A stretch of 64,000 nt of DNA from Nemania diffusa (lineage: Eukaryota; Ascomycota; Sordariomycetes; Xylariales; Xylariaceae), in the NCBI GenBank assembly GCA_038501195.1, contig JBBPUQ010000003.1, positions 2,868,501-2,932,500 on the forward strand, given 5' to 3'. A model generated the notes under the pieces. The model did not search any database. It was not told where the DNA came from and saw only the letters and a list, made by a program, of their open reading frames with translations. Shown piece after piece: positions 1 through 13,549 of the stretch. A program made the translations under genes and the position numbers. Each line of letters starts with the position of its first letter. Position 1 is the first letter of the stretch.

Positions 1-1485
1 CGCGCATTCAGCATCTCACTATACCCGCAATTCTAGAGGGCCGTGATGTGATCGGTTCATCCAGGACGGGTTCTGGTAAAACAGGTCAGTCCAAATATCA
101 GCCCCTGAGAACCCCCCAACGACGAGTTTTTCTCACACGGTCACAGTGGCCTTCATGGCTCCGATTCTTCAACTTTGGTCTCAAGATCCGAGCTCTATAT
201 ATGCTGTCGTTCTCACCGCCACAAGGGAACTTGCTTTACAAATTCAGCAACAAGTCAAAGCCATAGGCGCAGTGAGGTCCCTCAAGACGCTCCTCGTCAC
301 TGGCGGAGCAGACATGCGCCAGCAAGCAATAGAGCTCGCGCAGCGTCCACATATTGTAATAGCGACTCCTGGCCGCCTCGCTGATCATATCAAATCATCT
401 GGGGAGGACACAGTTGCTGGTCTAAAGCGAACTAAGTTTGTTGTCCTTGATGAAGCAGATCGAATACTCAATGCGAATGGGCCTGGTAGCATGTTGCCAG
501 ATTTAGAGGTGGTCCTCGGAGCACTGCCTCCCTCAGCCCAAAGGCGTAAGTGATGCTTAGGTCCCTCGCTCTCTCTGCCATTTCATGATGTATTCACACC
601 ACAAAGGTCAATATCTAAGACTATGAATGGAATTTTCTAACTATACTTAATAGAAACCCTCCTTTACACAGCTACTATGACGCCAGAAGTCAGGGCTTTA
701 AAGGACATGCCGGCTAAACCAGGCAAGAAAGGGGCATACGTGTGTGAGGTGGACATAGAACAACTGGCTGTTCCAGATACTCTACGACAGATGTATTTGC
801 AAGTCAATGTCACTCATAAGGAATATTACCTTCACGCATTCCTCCTTACCGACGCAAACTTGGAAAAATCCATCATTATTTTCTGCAACCGAGCATCAAC
901 AGCTCAATGTACGCAACCCCTCAACCGTGTCTATTCCAGTTGTTTTACGATCTCTATAGCCCTGTTTCTAGCAAGCCTTTGACACTAACTTATTTGATAG
1001 ACCTTCACCACTTGCTACGGCTCCTAGATCATCGTATTACATCCCTTCACTCAAAGCTTCCCCAACGGGAAAGAACATCAAACCTGGAGCGATTTAGAGC
1101 CAAGGCAGCCCGCATACTTGTGGCTACAGATGTGGCAAGTCGTGGTCTGGACATACCTGAAGTATCATTGGTTGTCAATTATGATATTCCGCAGGAAGCA
1201 ATTGACTATATTCACCGGGTTGGTCGAACAGCGCGAGCTGGTCGTAAAGGCGACTGCGTCTCGTTTGTAGGACAGCGGGACGTGGAACGAATACACAACA
1301 TAGAGGAGCGGGTTGGTGGCAACGAGATGGAAGAATGGAAGGAAGAGGGCGTGAATTTGGAGACACGGTTCATCCGAGACCACATGAAGGTCGTCAGCGA
1401 GAAGAAACGGGAGGCATTGTTAAACATTGAGGAGCATAGAGAGGTTGGCGGCAAGAGGAAGAAGACAAAACTACGGTTACAATGA
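1..1485 (+). CDS. DBP8: DEAD-box ATP-dependent RNA helicase, DBP8 type (5' partial)
   Basis: RNA helicase of the DBP8 subfamily, which acts in the nucleolus in early 40S (18S rRNA) maturation. The coding region enters the window already open, with the first full codon at base 3. Exons are 1-84, 147-545, 654-908 and 1001-1485; the three introns (62, 108 and 92 bp) are GT-AG and keep the frame. Core motifs appear in order: the phosphate loop GSGKT at about 69-83, [10 protein letters not shown] (motif Ia), TPGR (Ib), DEAD in [10 protein letters not shown] (II), TAT in place of SAT (III), [14 protein letters not shown] (V) and HRVGRTAR (VI). The C terminus is lysine-rich and ends LRLQ, as usual for the subfamily. 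The N-terminal Q-motif region and the start codon lie outside the window. The family is certain; the DBP8 assignment rests on the [12 protein letters not shown] context and the C-terminal extension, so it is slightly less sure. Confidence 0.93.
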
Positions 1486-4400
1486 AAGTCTACTACTAAC
1501 TATCCACCTGTATATTGAATATTTAATAAGATGTGTATAGTGCTGCTTGATACACCTCATGTATTTCCTGCCTTACACCGAATAGAGCGGTGAGCTCTCG
1601 GTGATGCCCGTTGAGTATAGGTATCATATCCTTCCGATACTATCGGGCTAGAATAAAGCCACAATACGTAGTCCCGAGGGTTTACATACCAATGTTAAGC
1701 CAACAAGACGCCATATGGTTTCAGGGTCCGAGACATAGGTACACATAGTCTCGTCTCTTCTAGCCCAGGGGTCTAGGCCTACGACCAACACCTAACAATT
1801 TCAATTCTTCCACGTGGTTCTCCTGAATCAACCTCAAGTCTAGACCCGAGGTCGCTCTTATCAACAATTCATTGTTCGAATCGTCTTCGTCTAGCATAGG
1901 TTCGGGTAGCAACTGCGCATATCGATCCATAGCGAGAAAAGCACTACAGGAGACATGTTGCGGTGTTCCATTTAGACTAAATTGCATATGCTCCGGCGTG
2001 CTAGCTACGAAGATTAATATGTAGCGCAAAACATGTCAACACTATAGCTACAGTACAATAGCAAAATAGATAGTTTCTGTGTTTTGCCTCATACTACTCT
2101 GGACTAAACATGGATCACTATCTCATCTAGCTCTTCACCATATCGTACGAGGATGATCATCTCTATACCTAAACCGTATAATAGTGATATCGCCTAGGAT
2201 TGAGACAACCACGTGGCAGGGAAAATTGCACCTAGTCCCTGGACAGCACAAACACACGGTGGTGCCGGCAATATCTACAGATAGTGTAGAGACTTAGAGT
2301 AAAAAGCAATCATATCTGACAGCCACAAGCCCCTAGGCCCAGTAGTGTACCGAGTGGGTGGGAAGCCCCAGGTCCTCGGTAGCGGATATTTGTTACTTAC
2401 ACGAACTACCTACATACAGCATAGTTCGCACGGCGTCACAAGGTGTTGTCGACATATGTATGTATATGTAGGTAGTTCATGTGATATGGTCATCCCAACA
2501 TACTGCGTAAGTGTATGGATACACTAAGTAGGTATGATAGGTAGTCACCACTATATCCCATCTTCCCTGTATTGTTTGCTGCTCGACCGGCTATTACCGA
2601 GCTCGGCCGTATATACAATTACACATCTTTCTCTCCTAGAAGTATACCAGCACACCGGGATAGACAAGTAGGGTCTATCACGCTATGTCCCAACACTCTG
2701 GGTCGAGTCAAGGGACCCCATCGAAAAAAGCAAAATTCATACCCACCCCAGTAATTTCGAGATGAAGAGCTCCTTCGCTCCAAATGGCCAGGCCCAGGTT
2801 TGGGACGCTATTTATTAGGTACCTAGTCTAGGTAGTTGGGTATAAGGTAAGCAGATATGCCGTTTTCGGGAAATGATCTTGAGACACGCTGTAAGATTCC
2901 TATTCTCAGACATTGGCACCACGATCACTAGTCCAAGAGTAGCTACCTTTAATTTACGATGCTTGCACGTTTACGCACCCCGATCATCCTGGCTTTACGG
3001 TAATAACACACTGAGCATGTTATCACGGTCTTAGAATATCGTGTATCTACAGTACATACTTATGCCGCACTTGATACAACTTTGCATTTATGTAGGTAGG
3101 TATCAGTATCGTACATTCTGTCTAGGGCAAGTAGACTTAGAGTTTTGTGTAGGCCGCTAATGAATCCGTAGCTATGGCACCGGTGAACATTATGTCATCT
3201 TTAGCGGAGTTTGGCTGGTTAAGAGGCCATAACAGCTTCCGCTAGCTTCCGCAGAGTGGAATTCCGACCTTTGAATACCTACGCGTATATTCTGTGCTAT
3301 ATGCCCCATCACGCCGGACCCTAGGGAGTCCGCTTGGTGTATACTGCCTAACCTGACGATTATGAGCCAAGGAAAACTAGTATAGCTGTGAAACCAAACG
3401 CTTGGCTGGGGTGAGATATCATGAAATAGATAGCCGCAAAAGAATTCCAGAGCCTCTCAACGGCCAAGCCCGGATGAGACAAGACATCGGCGCGTCAACC
3501 CAAGAACAGTCTGGGGGGTTCCTCTTGGCGAAGCCAGAACCACGGGGTTGGGAACGCAGAATGTCGAGACCCTGGGCCAGAGTGCGCCCATCCCATACCA
3601 CGGCTGACACATGAATCTCAGGGCTGAAGGAAAAAGCGAAAGCGAAAGTGGGGAAGTGAGTAGACGTACCGTGTAGTGAAATAAGTAGCAAATGGAGGAG
3701 GTTACGCTGTACCTAAGCTACGCCGCTGTGCTCGCGTGTCGGGTTGGGTACCTGAAAGGGCTGACGGCCCGTGCTTTTCTGAAATCTTACTTACTTGTAC
3801 TTGTACGGTATGATGAGACGCCATGGATCAGCCCTAGAAACCCACAGTGGACAGGACAAGTACTGTGTGAGGTTATGTATGTATGTCATCAGGTACCCAT
3901 CCCAGTCTCCGGGAATGAATGATGGAATCAATATAGACAAAATTAGGAGGCCGCGAACAGGGGGTTCACAATGCGAGAAATTCTCGTGTTCCTATTTGAG
4001 AATTACGTAGTGAGTACGGAGAAATCTTAAGACCTCTTACGAGGATGGGAAAAACTATCAGTGCTGATCATATTACAGCAGATACGCTTGGTAGATGATC
4101 GGGGCTGACAGCGATGAGGTTGGTATTGCCGGGAGGGCATATTGGGATGGGCAAGTCATATGAAGTCTCACGAGAGCATCGTCACCACGACAACAACAAT
4201 AAGTGCCCTTTCCTCCTCTGCGTCTCACTGAGGGTGGAGATTGCCCCGGAAATCAGCATCGGTGCGTGAGATAATATCACCCATCCAAGCCGTAAAGCCA
4301 CGAGGTTCGGCCGCCGCCATGCCCAGGGTCATTGTCCACGGGTCGTTCTGACTGGTCCTTTGCCGAAGGATGTAAAGTCCTCTCACCCCGTTGCCCCATC

Positions 4401-7400
4401 GCCAATCTTTTGGTGCCAGCACAGAGACCCTCCCCCTTACCCACACCTACCTAGTGCCTAGTGTACCTACATAGCTAGCTGGGCTGAATCCTCAGTTCTT
4501 GTATCTAGGGCTAGCAGGTATCCGACTGCTTGGGAGTGATCAACGTGGCGCGAGATTGACGGGCACTAAGGGTGTAGGACAACCACGATCCGTTCCTGCA
4601 TTCTTCGTGATGTACTGTAGGTACTTACACGTGTGCAGCAGAAATGGAATACTTTACAATGATTACATACATGAGACGAGACAGTGGCCTGGGCTGTCGA
4701 AGGATAAACGAAGTTAGATTTGATGAAGCTGATGTTCTGTTTATGCATACATGATAATGCTCATCATCACAATGTTCATGCACCCATACATTACATATAT
4801 TTTCAAATTTTAATGATTTGCGTATCATGACAGGATCAGCTGTATTATGTATTCTGTCGTAGCGGTTTGTGCAAGGTCTATATTAATAATGAGACGTAGG
4901 AAGAATATCTAGGACTCTAGACCCACGGGTTCACTAGATAGGTAATCCGTCAAGTCTCTACCCTATCCTGCCTCAGACCATTGTATAATAATCCCAACCA
5001 CTAGACTAGCAGACATTGGAATTTAGCTGTAAACTTTACATAGGTACTTGCATCAGATACTTGCCTACGGGTATTGCATGGCAGCTGAAAAGCGAGGCTA
5101 AATGCTGTCTTAGTCTGTCGACCAAATAGGCAATGCATAGGTACCATACATAACGATAGATCGATGGCTTTAATTACCTAGGTAGTTGGGTATCATGGCA
5201 TGCTCAGGATGTACCAGCTACAAGGAACCACTACGTACAGAGGAGTGAATTTGATAATGAGTTTGGGTTTAGCAACGGTCGCTAGGCAATATTCTAGATA
5301 ACCAATGGCATTTGGAGAAGGAAAGTAGCACCATAAGGGGGTTTGAGTAGTAGATCGTCTATCAATAGCACAACTATATCTATGTAATCTTTGCGATTCC
5401 TAAAAAAGAAATGGAGAGGGAGAGAGGGTGTGAGTGAGCTAATACTGTACGTATAGATAGACCTAGTTTTAAGTTGATGACAGGAGATCGCAATTCTACA
5501 ACATGATTGCACGAAGGCGAGTTAGAAACTACTGCGTAATCAGCACTTGATGCTAGCGCGAATACCCCAAAATCCCCGGATCCTTCTAACTTCTATGAAT
5601 GGCAGTATAAGGTATGCGGAGCTCAAGGTTATTATGTAGGCAGGTAGACTAGATAGACGCAGTACGCATAGGTATGATAGGAAGTAGATACCTAAGGCAT
5701 GCCGGGAAAGGGGGCCTATACTATACTATAGGTAACCGGACTTCCCATATATGTCCATTAAACAGGCAACGTGTCACGAGGGAGGGTATAACTCCGTGCT
5801 GCATGTCAGCTCTAGTAGTGGCAGTAGCAGTAGTAATAGTAGGTAAGTATAGTCCCCAGATACCTAGGCGTCACGATAAAAGTCGGGGGCTCGTGTCGCA
5901 TTCGCATTATTCAGACTGTCGGGCGGCTGCATAGCTCAACCATCCGTCCAGCGCGAGGTCCCTTAAGGAACTGACTGGTGCATAAGGAAAGGTTGCATCG
6001 AGGGTGAGCTGAAAAATGCATGGTCAGCTAGACATGCAGACGTAAAACGGAGGGGCCATGCAGCGAAGACTTCTGGAAGCCGTCAGCGCGTCCCCCGTCA
6101 CTGTTGTAACCTACCCCAGCGCCCTTCGCGCTTCGGTCGGCCAGCGATACAACACAGCTATGCGTAGAAAAAGAATTGGTATTATATTGTAGGAGGCCAA
6201 AGCATTGTTATGTCTAATTAATTCCTACAATATTTGAAGGGACCTGTGGGGTCCAATATAATAATATCTCGAACAATGCATCGTGCGGATATTTCATGAA
6301 GACGCAAAATAAAATAAAAATAAACAATAGATGCTGCGTCATCATGGCAGGAGATTGCGGACTCGGTCGCAACCCGGCTCCGATTTCTTTGTGTGGCCTT
6401 CAACCAAGCATCGGAGGAAACTCGGGCGCGAAGAACAGCGTCATGATGCAAGGCCGCTTTCGTCATCGAACAGAGGCCGACAACAAAAATTAAAGAACAC
6501 CGACTCTGAGAAACGAAGCATCATCTTGCGAATTGATCGACTGATAACATAGCACCATTCATTCAAAGGTACAACGCATGGTGCTACCTACCTATCTACC
6601 ATCTATCATCTACTATACACTATATGTATGTGTGTATGCATGCATGCAATCGGGAAATGAATCATCCTCACGCTTAAATCTATGCGGCTCCGATCCGATG
6701 ATGATGATGAAGCTCGTAGCGTATGTAGTGCATGTACTGTATTCCGTCTGCAGATATGTAAGGCCAATATGGGGAATGTGGCCCGTTATAATCTCCTCCC
6801 CTGTTCGCGTAAGAAAGGCGATTGGACACATTTCGACGTTGAGGCGGTGCTGCTATTCCGTTGCTACGTTACTGGCTTATGGACAGATTGCTGTCACCGC
6901 CAGATCGCCTTCAACTACCACCCATAAGACGGCTATAGACAGATGAGGCGCCGTAATGCATCGGTGGTAATGCATCTCCAAAGGAGATGACCGAAGTGCA
7001 AAGGGCCCACGCTGTCGCAAAAACCACTTGGCGAGTCCCATCTTCATCCATCGACCCAGCCACAATCGCACTCGCACTCACTCCATCATCGCTCAATTAT
7101 GGATGGGGAGAGATTGTGAAACACGGTGCCGAGACAGAACCACCCGCGTGCACGTACACTACATATACGGTAAGCCGTACTGTGTGTACCTACTTTATGA
7201 ATCACTCAGAATCATCCCTGGGTCATAAAAGTGCTGCCTTCTTCTAGTGTATGTACGCATAGACCCGTACTGTGGCTGAGCCTGAAAAGGTACCAAACCC
7301 GCCCAGTGGGCGTGCTGAGAGAGAGAGCTTTAATCCGACTGTTACGGGGTACGTCGCTGCACTAGGAAATAAGCCCAGCCAGATACCTAGACCAGGGAGG

Positions 7401-10400
7401 TACCTAAATAGTCCGCCCACCTCAGCCCTACGCTACAGCAAGTATCTTGTCTGCCTAATCCAGCCAATGAAGTACTTTTCGACAACAGGCGGGGGAGACT
7501 GGGGGGGGGACATTGGGACTTTCACAAGCTTTACTTATTTCCCTTCGCTCTCGCTTAAGCCAGTCGAATCAGCGGGCGGGCTTCGCATCAAACGGCGAAC
7601 ACGAACGAGTCTGATTGCCGAGAACGAGCCAAGGGCTCAACCTAAACATCAAACCCGCCGTCTAGCCTACCTAGTATTATAATACTGTAATTATTAGCTG
7701 TACGGACATATAGAGTAGGTATGTAGGTTATGGATGTACATACCTACGGTTGATAGCTGTGCATTATTAAATCAATGGATTATTAGCGATTGTAGTGTCT
7801 CCAATGCAGCATAGTCTGGACTAATATTCAGCTTCGATAATTCCCTAATCAGGCACAGCTAAGATCTCTACAGGCACTATTCATTCATTCAATCGGGTCT
7901 CGCCTTTGTTTCGTTCACTCACTATTGCCTGCTAACCCTGCGCATATGTTCGTTCGCGGGGAAACAATGCTAGGTCTCGCCAAAAGCACTGCTATGCAGG
8001 GCTACGCCTCGTGTCGCTTGCTTTATCTGAATCCGGACGACGACGACGACGACGACTTCTTACGCAGCCGGCTGCGTGTCCAGATTAGGTAATTCCATAT
8101 TCGAAATCGCAAGGCGCATGCAAGTTTGAATTGCACTTACATAAAGGCGGCTCGACTTGTGAGTTGAATCAGGAATTAATTGGCTGCCTTAGTAATTTCG
8201 CTGCCTAGGAGCGACCTACCTAAAGTAGATATTGTGCAGCCTGAATTGCATACGTATGTTGGTCTACGGCGCGGGGACGGAATTGCGGACGGGGTTTGCG
8301 GACTTTCGCTGAAACTGAGGAATCCAGGCTGCGAGTCACACGATCTACTAAACAACGGGCCCGAGTCGAGAGAGGGATTGACCGAATCTGAATACCTACT
8401 GCGTAGATACCTACCTACTTACATATGCCCCATCGCAATATGTACCCATTGTTTTGCATAAATATTATGAGGCTTACCTAATGTAGACTAGACAAATACC
8501 TACCGCCGACTATAATATTAGATCGTGATAATCATCGTAGGGCTCAAATTCAGTATTGGCACAATTTAATTGAGATAAAGTTGTAATACTCCTGTTGTCG
8601 CCGATTGACTTAAACCCCACCCCCGGCTTAAAGAGTGAGAGAGCAATACAGTATACATATACCCACCTACAAGTAAAGAGATGGTTAATTGAAGATCGAC
8701 ACGGACAAATCTCGTACGTAGAATGAATCATCTAGATCTATAGAATATCTATATGCGTTCATAGGTTATCTAGTGTATTTATTGACTCGGAGCTACGGTT
8801 GCGCCTTGCGAGGAGATAAAGAACAGGGGTCTTTGCGGGGTGGGTCGAATTATTAATCCACGGGAGTGAAATTTGTGCTGAGAAATCCCAACTATGATTC
8901 ATCAGCACTTGGGAGTCACAGCCTACCTAAGGGGGGAAAAGCATGGTAATTAAACATGACACGGCCGTCTTTGATGCACTATCTTTCTAACCATTGGCCG
9001 TATTAGGTAAATGGAAGCTAATCGAACAAACAGAAATTTCAAGTTTGACATTCTATATCTCCGGTCTAGTGTAGATGAATATCTAAGTACTGTACTGTAT
9101 GTGTAGATGGATGGCATAGTGATTAGTTGGTACCAAGTTATGCAGCAGCTCGGTTTCGCAAAGTGTTGACTTAGATAAGGCAACCCGAATTGAGAAGTAA
9201 TAACCGTCTTTGCTTTGCTTTTGGAGTATGTACAGCATATTGATGCCTCCGCTATGTAGGTACCTACTATATTGTGGGCAACAGCTAAGCCACTTCGGCG
9301 AACAGCATACACTGAGTAAGTAGAGACGAGACGCAACGCTGTTGGTCCAAATGCGCGGCCTATTTATTTTACCTTGTCTGCTGTATTGTAGGTACCTAGC
9401 GGGCGGCAGGCAGTCATCGAAGAGGTAGTACCTGGCGGGATTGGCGAAGCCACCGTGACTGTGACGGTCAGCAGGGAGAACCCGACCGACACTCTTATTT
9501 ATTGGGGATGACAACAACGCGCATAAAAATTGGGTGGAATGATGATTATTGCCTAGCTCCGATGACCCTCCACGTTCTGGGCGCGGAGTTGTGAACGGCC
9601 TTCTGACTTAAGCATGTTACCACTGGGCACTCTAGCAGTGTCGGAAAGTTATGACAGCGGTGAGGGATTCGCACTAAGCTCGCATTTTCGGGCGCATTAT
9701 TATGCAGCGTGCAGTGAGGCCCATATTTCCTATGCAGATTGATTAGTCGAGTGTCGCATTCATTACCTACTCTACCTCCCACTACTTTAATCTCTTAGCA
9801 CTATGTTAGCGACTGTTGGTGCTGTAAAGTCGGCTCGCATAGCTAAGTAGCCCGTAGCATAACGCGAGCCGATTACGAATTGGGTCAATGGAAATGGAGC
9901 AATGGAACAACCCCGAGGCCGTCCGCTAAGACCGACGAGCCATACCAACACCACGGGCTTCCGATAAAGTCCATCATAGACCAACACAAGAAACGAATAG
10001 TCAGCAGGGGCATTTTTAATCCATCCTATTCACGCATTACAAAAGAATCATAATTCCCATCCCCTTTCGATCAAGGCCCAGCTTTAGTATCTCTCACCCT
10101 TCCACAAGACACCCAGCGGCTCAGTTTTGTCAACAAACAGTATACATGTTTCCAGCCCAGAACAAATAAGCAATCACCACAGTGCAATAGCCTCAGCATC
10201 GTGGCATAGCCCAGAACACTACATAGGTACCTACACCACATATCAGAAACACCTTACTACCCGATACGGGCAGTAGTGTGTATCGCGACGCAAGACAGGC
10301 TCGCCAGCTCCCTCGTACTTACCGCTGTACCTCCGTACCCTCGTACCCTTGTACCGCCGCCTTTGTACCCTACCAGGGTCCCCCAGTCTCCATCCCAGCT

Positions 10401-10713
10401 AGCAGCGCCAGCAAAACGCCCACCCAGAAGTCGGATCCGTCGTGCCTAGTCCAATACCGAAGTATCCAAGTACCAAGGTACCCAAGAACCACCCGCACAC
10501 CGCACCGTACCTTGAACGGGCCCGAGATCCCTGCACCATTTTGAGCCATCACAGAACTTAAATACAAAAGGAATCCAGTCCCTCTTTCTACTTCGCTGCC
10601 TTGGCCGGACATCGGTGCCTGACTCACACAAAAATTACAACACAATACGCCATAATAACACGAGCACACATATCAAACTATATCAATACGTCTGTGCAGA
10701 TAAGAGATACAAG
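1486..10713. other. 9.2-kb stretch with no supportable gene
   Basis: I find no convincing protein gene here. The open frames are short, lack conserved motifs and cannot be joined by plausible introns. The sequence is rich in TAGGTA/TACCTA words, with exact TAGGTACCTA at 2816, 9257, 9389 and 10224 and TACCTAGGTA at 5175. It also holds a (GAC)7 tract at 8036. The last 400 bases, from about 10290, contain many GTACC words and pyrimidine runs; they are probably the promoter of the gene starting at 10714. Confidence 0.6.
8036..8056. repeat. (GAC)7 microsatellite
   Basis: Seven perfect GAC units in non-coding sequence. The locus is a simple trinucleotide tract with no coding context on either side. 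Confidence 0.9.
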
Positions 10714-11490
10714 ATGGTTTCCACAGCTTCTCCATCGTCACCTTTCCACTCACCCTCACCATATCAACCCCAGAGGAAGAGCATGTCTATCACGCAGACT
10801 TACTTCCTCGCCCACAAGGCACGGGCTAAGCTCTCTACGGAGGCTGCCCGTCCCGACCACAACCTCCGGCTCCTCGTCGGCCACGCTAACCTTCTTGACT
10901 CCCTGATGCTCGACCTCGCCGATGCCGAGCGTGAGCAGGAGAGCTGGTTCAACCAGTCCGTCCGGGGTGCCACACCCAAGGCAGAGGAACGACACATACA
11001 ATGGGCGGATTCTACTGTTGAGGACGAGGACTGGGAAGCGGACTCTTCGGACTCAGACGACGACAGCGATATGGACGACGACGAGGATATTGAGATGTTC
11101 GACGCCGTTCCCCTCTCCCGGATACCCTCTCACCTAGCAGTACCAGCTTCGCCCAAGCTACATACAATGGAAGAAGAAGACGAGGAGGATTTTGAGGAGG
11201 ATGAGGAAAGCTTTGCACACCTTGGCCTCACACGATCACCATCACATTCGGCAACACCGCCGGAGCTCGAGCATGACTCCGAATCCTCGGAAGACGAGTC
11301 GATGCCACCCTCACCACCTACTGCAACCATACCTACATTCTCCCAGAAGCAGAGTGAAAGCACAATACCAACCAAATACTACAGCTCAGGCCAAGACGAA
11401 GAAGTGGATAAGTCGGACTTCTACAATGAAGGATTCTACCTGCCGCCGCGGAATCCCAACCGACTGATCTCAGCCATATCGGTCTACTAG
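10714..11490 (+). CDS. Conserved acidic protein of unknown function, 258 aa
   Basis: A single-exon frame of 258 residues. The start ATG at 10714 was chosen because the frame upstream has only non-ATG possibilities and the ATG follows a long pyrimidine-rich leader. Residues 1-25 are Ser/Pro-rich. Residues about 29-80 form an amphipathic helical block beginning MSITQTYFLAHKARAKL and including LLVGHANLLDSLML and LADAEREQE. From about residue 100 onward there are two strongly acidic stretches (Asp/Ser, then Glu) separated by SP-rich sites that look like phosphorylation targets. The C terminus ends PPRNPNRLISAISVY. I recall similar helical blocks in other filamentous ascomycete proteins but cannot name a family. 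There is no signal peptide or membrane segment. The composition suggests a soluble, perhaps nuclear, regulatory protein, but that is inference. Confidence 0.8.
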   Translation: MVSTASPSSPFHSPSPYQPQRKSMSITQTYFLAHKARAKLSTEAARPDHNLRLLVGHANLLDSLMLDLADAEREQESWFNQSVRGATPKAEERHIQWADSTVEDEDWEADSSDSDDDSDMDDDEDIEMFDAVPLSRIPSHLAVPASPKLHTMEEEDEEDFEEDEESFAHLGLTRSPSHSATPPELEHDSESSEDESMPPSPPTATIPTFSQKQSESTIPTKYYSSGQDEEVDKSDFYNEGFYLPPRNPNRLISAISVY

Positions 11491-13355
11491 TAGACGATCG
11501 ACCATCTTCTCTTCGACTTAATACATAATACATTGGTCTGGGTCACTCGGACAAAAGTGCATTCATCATCTGCATCTGGGCGGCGTTTCAAAATACCAAA
11601 TAGCGGAATCGGCATTTTACTACATAACAAGCGGCGTGCATTTATCTATCTCATTTGTTTCATCACACATTCACCACTTTTTCTATCTAGAGGAAGACCT
11701 TCACTGGGAACCGGCAGCCAGGAACGGATACCTGGCGCTGCTCATGATCACGTGCTAAGCTCCTACTTAGCAGCAATGGTTCGGATGGGCAAGGATAGGA
11801 AAGATATGTCACCACTCAGCGAATATCAGGATTGGAGGGGAGGATTACTGTATTGGGCAATCATCTATACCCTGTTTGGCGGGGTTTGTTCCGCTCCCTG
11901 GAGGTCCGCAGATTTGCGGAGGCTCAAAGGTCGAGTGGATTGGAGGTTTTCGGAATGGAATTCGTCACCTCAATGAAGACGGGTTGTCAGAAACCTATCA
12001 GATAGCTCATACACAAATCAAACAAGTAGTTTCTACAATTCTATGTGTCTCATGCCCAGTTGCACCACCGTGAAAGCAAGCATCGTGAAATTGGTTGAGT
12101 CATGGGATGGCATCGCCTCGCATCATTGGCTTGAAAAAGCGTGGCACTAAATAGGCACGTGAAAGCCTTAGGTATCTACCTATTAGGTACCTACCTACAG
12201 TAAGTAGGCGGTTAGATACCTGGCCGGGTAGGTAGCATAGATGGGAGGTAGGTATTGTCTCTCGCTACTCGCGACATCGGCTAGCGGAGCACTCAAGCTC
12301 GGCTCAACTGTTTGCATCTATGTACAAAGTATATACATTAACTAATAGCTGTCCAGTTCAGTCCAGTCAGCATTCGGCGAGCATTCACGGTCATAACCTG
12401 GAAATTACGATTAATCTATCCAGACCGACAAGTTCGATTCATGCTGCACCTTGTGGCCAGAATTACAACCAGAGCAGCCTCGTAATCCATCACCGCCCAT
12501 CCATCGTCTTGGCCTGTTGACGAATGCTAATCCACAATCACGCATGGGTATCCAAAGCGGTATAGATAAACGACCGAGCAGACTAAATAGATTAGGTACG
12601 TACTGCTCTTAGGCAGTACACCTCGGTTTCGTTTTAAGCCGCCGACCTCAAAGTTTCTTTCAGCGCCGGAGTTGCGCTGACAAACCCCTCCCGCGGAAAC
12701 AAAACATATACGTAAAGCCAATCATGCTGTTAGTACTCCGACCGTCCGAGATAGGTGTCTCCCTAGGAAGACGAGCGCGGAAAATTTGGGCAGCCAAAAG
12801 TGCTCTGACAATTTTTGGTGGGGAAATTGATTGCGATGCAACCAACAGCCTAGCTTAAAAGTAGGTATCTACAAACACCATCAGATAATGCAGGTTTCAA
12901 TTTCAATTTCCATTTCTTTATTCAACCAAGCAATTAGTAAACTCAAACTCAAAAGAATATTTCCTTTTGGCATGTCCCCACAATCCCATACATATTGCGA
13001 ACATTTCCTTTTTGTTTGTTCGACACTTCATAAACCCGCTAGAATGTAGGACCGCTTTCGGCCTTCGGCGTTGGTGATATTTCCTGCCCGTGATCTCCGA
13101 GGAAATTCATATCCAGAATACCCAAGCTAGGGTAGGTAACGTTCGCCCGGCCCCGCATTCGCGATGCCGAGGGCGATCACAAGTTAGGTATTTTCCCAAA
13201 AACAAAACTACTGTAAAAAAAGTAGTATAATACCTAATAAAAATTCTTGATGAATCAGCAAAAAAAAAAACCAACCCCACGCAAAATGGCTCCCACATCG
13301 CCCTCTACCGCAGCTTGTGCACGCGTCATTGATGTCGACCATGCATTGGCTGTGC

Positions 13356-13370
13356 GAGAGAGAGAGAGAG
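13356..13370. repeat. (GA)n dinucleotide tract
   Basis: An uninterrupted GA run of 15 bases, followed by GC-rich sequence. Confidence 0.85.
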
Positions 13371-13530
13371 CGCGTGCCCGTGTCATCTTTGTTGCCTGTT
13401 GTCGTCATGGCTGGGTGATGTAGGCCTGTTTATCTGTTATATCAGTTGGTTTGAGGTGTCGCCTGATCGTTCCCGACAACTGGCTTGACCCCGGTTGCAG
13501 GAATGTTGATTAGGCATGTATGTATTATGG

Positions 13531-13549
13531 GGGATGGGATGGGATGGGG
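13531..13549. repeat. (GGGAT)n short tandem repeat
   Basis: Just under four copies of GGGAT. It is not the telomere unit TTAGGG, and it lies far from any other telomere-like sequence. Confidence 0.8.

Noticed and set aside
6578..6946. A 122-residue plus-strand frame in the first desert
   Set aside because: It is compositionally random, with overlapping frames of similar length on both strands and no recognisable domain.
7272..7682. A 136-residue plus-strand frame
   Set aside because: It begins on a non-ATG codon, has low-complexity stretches (GGGDWGGDIG) and shows no motif or splice partners.
9083..9517. A 144-residue minus-strand frame
   Set aside because: No domain, and an overlapping minus-strand frame of similar length in another phase; composition is typical of translated intergenic DNA.
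13531..13549. A possible interstitial telomere repeat
   Set aside because: The unit is GGGAT, not TTAGGG, and only about four copies are present.
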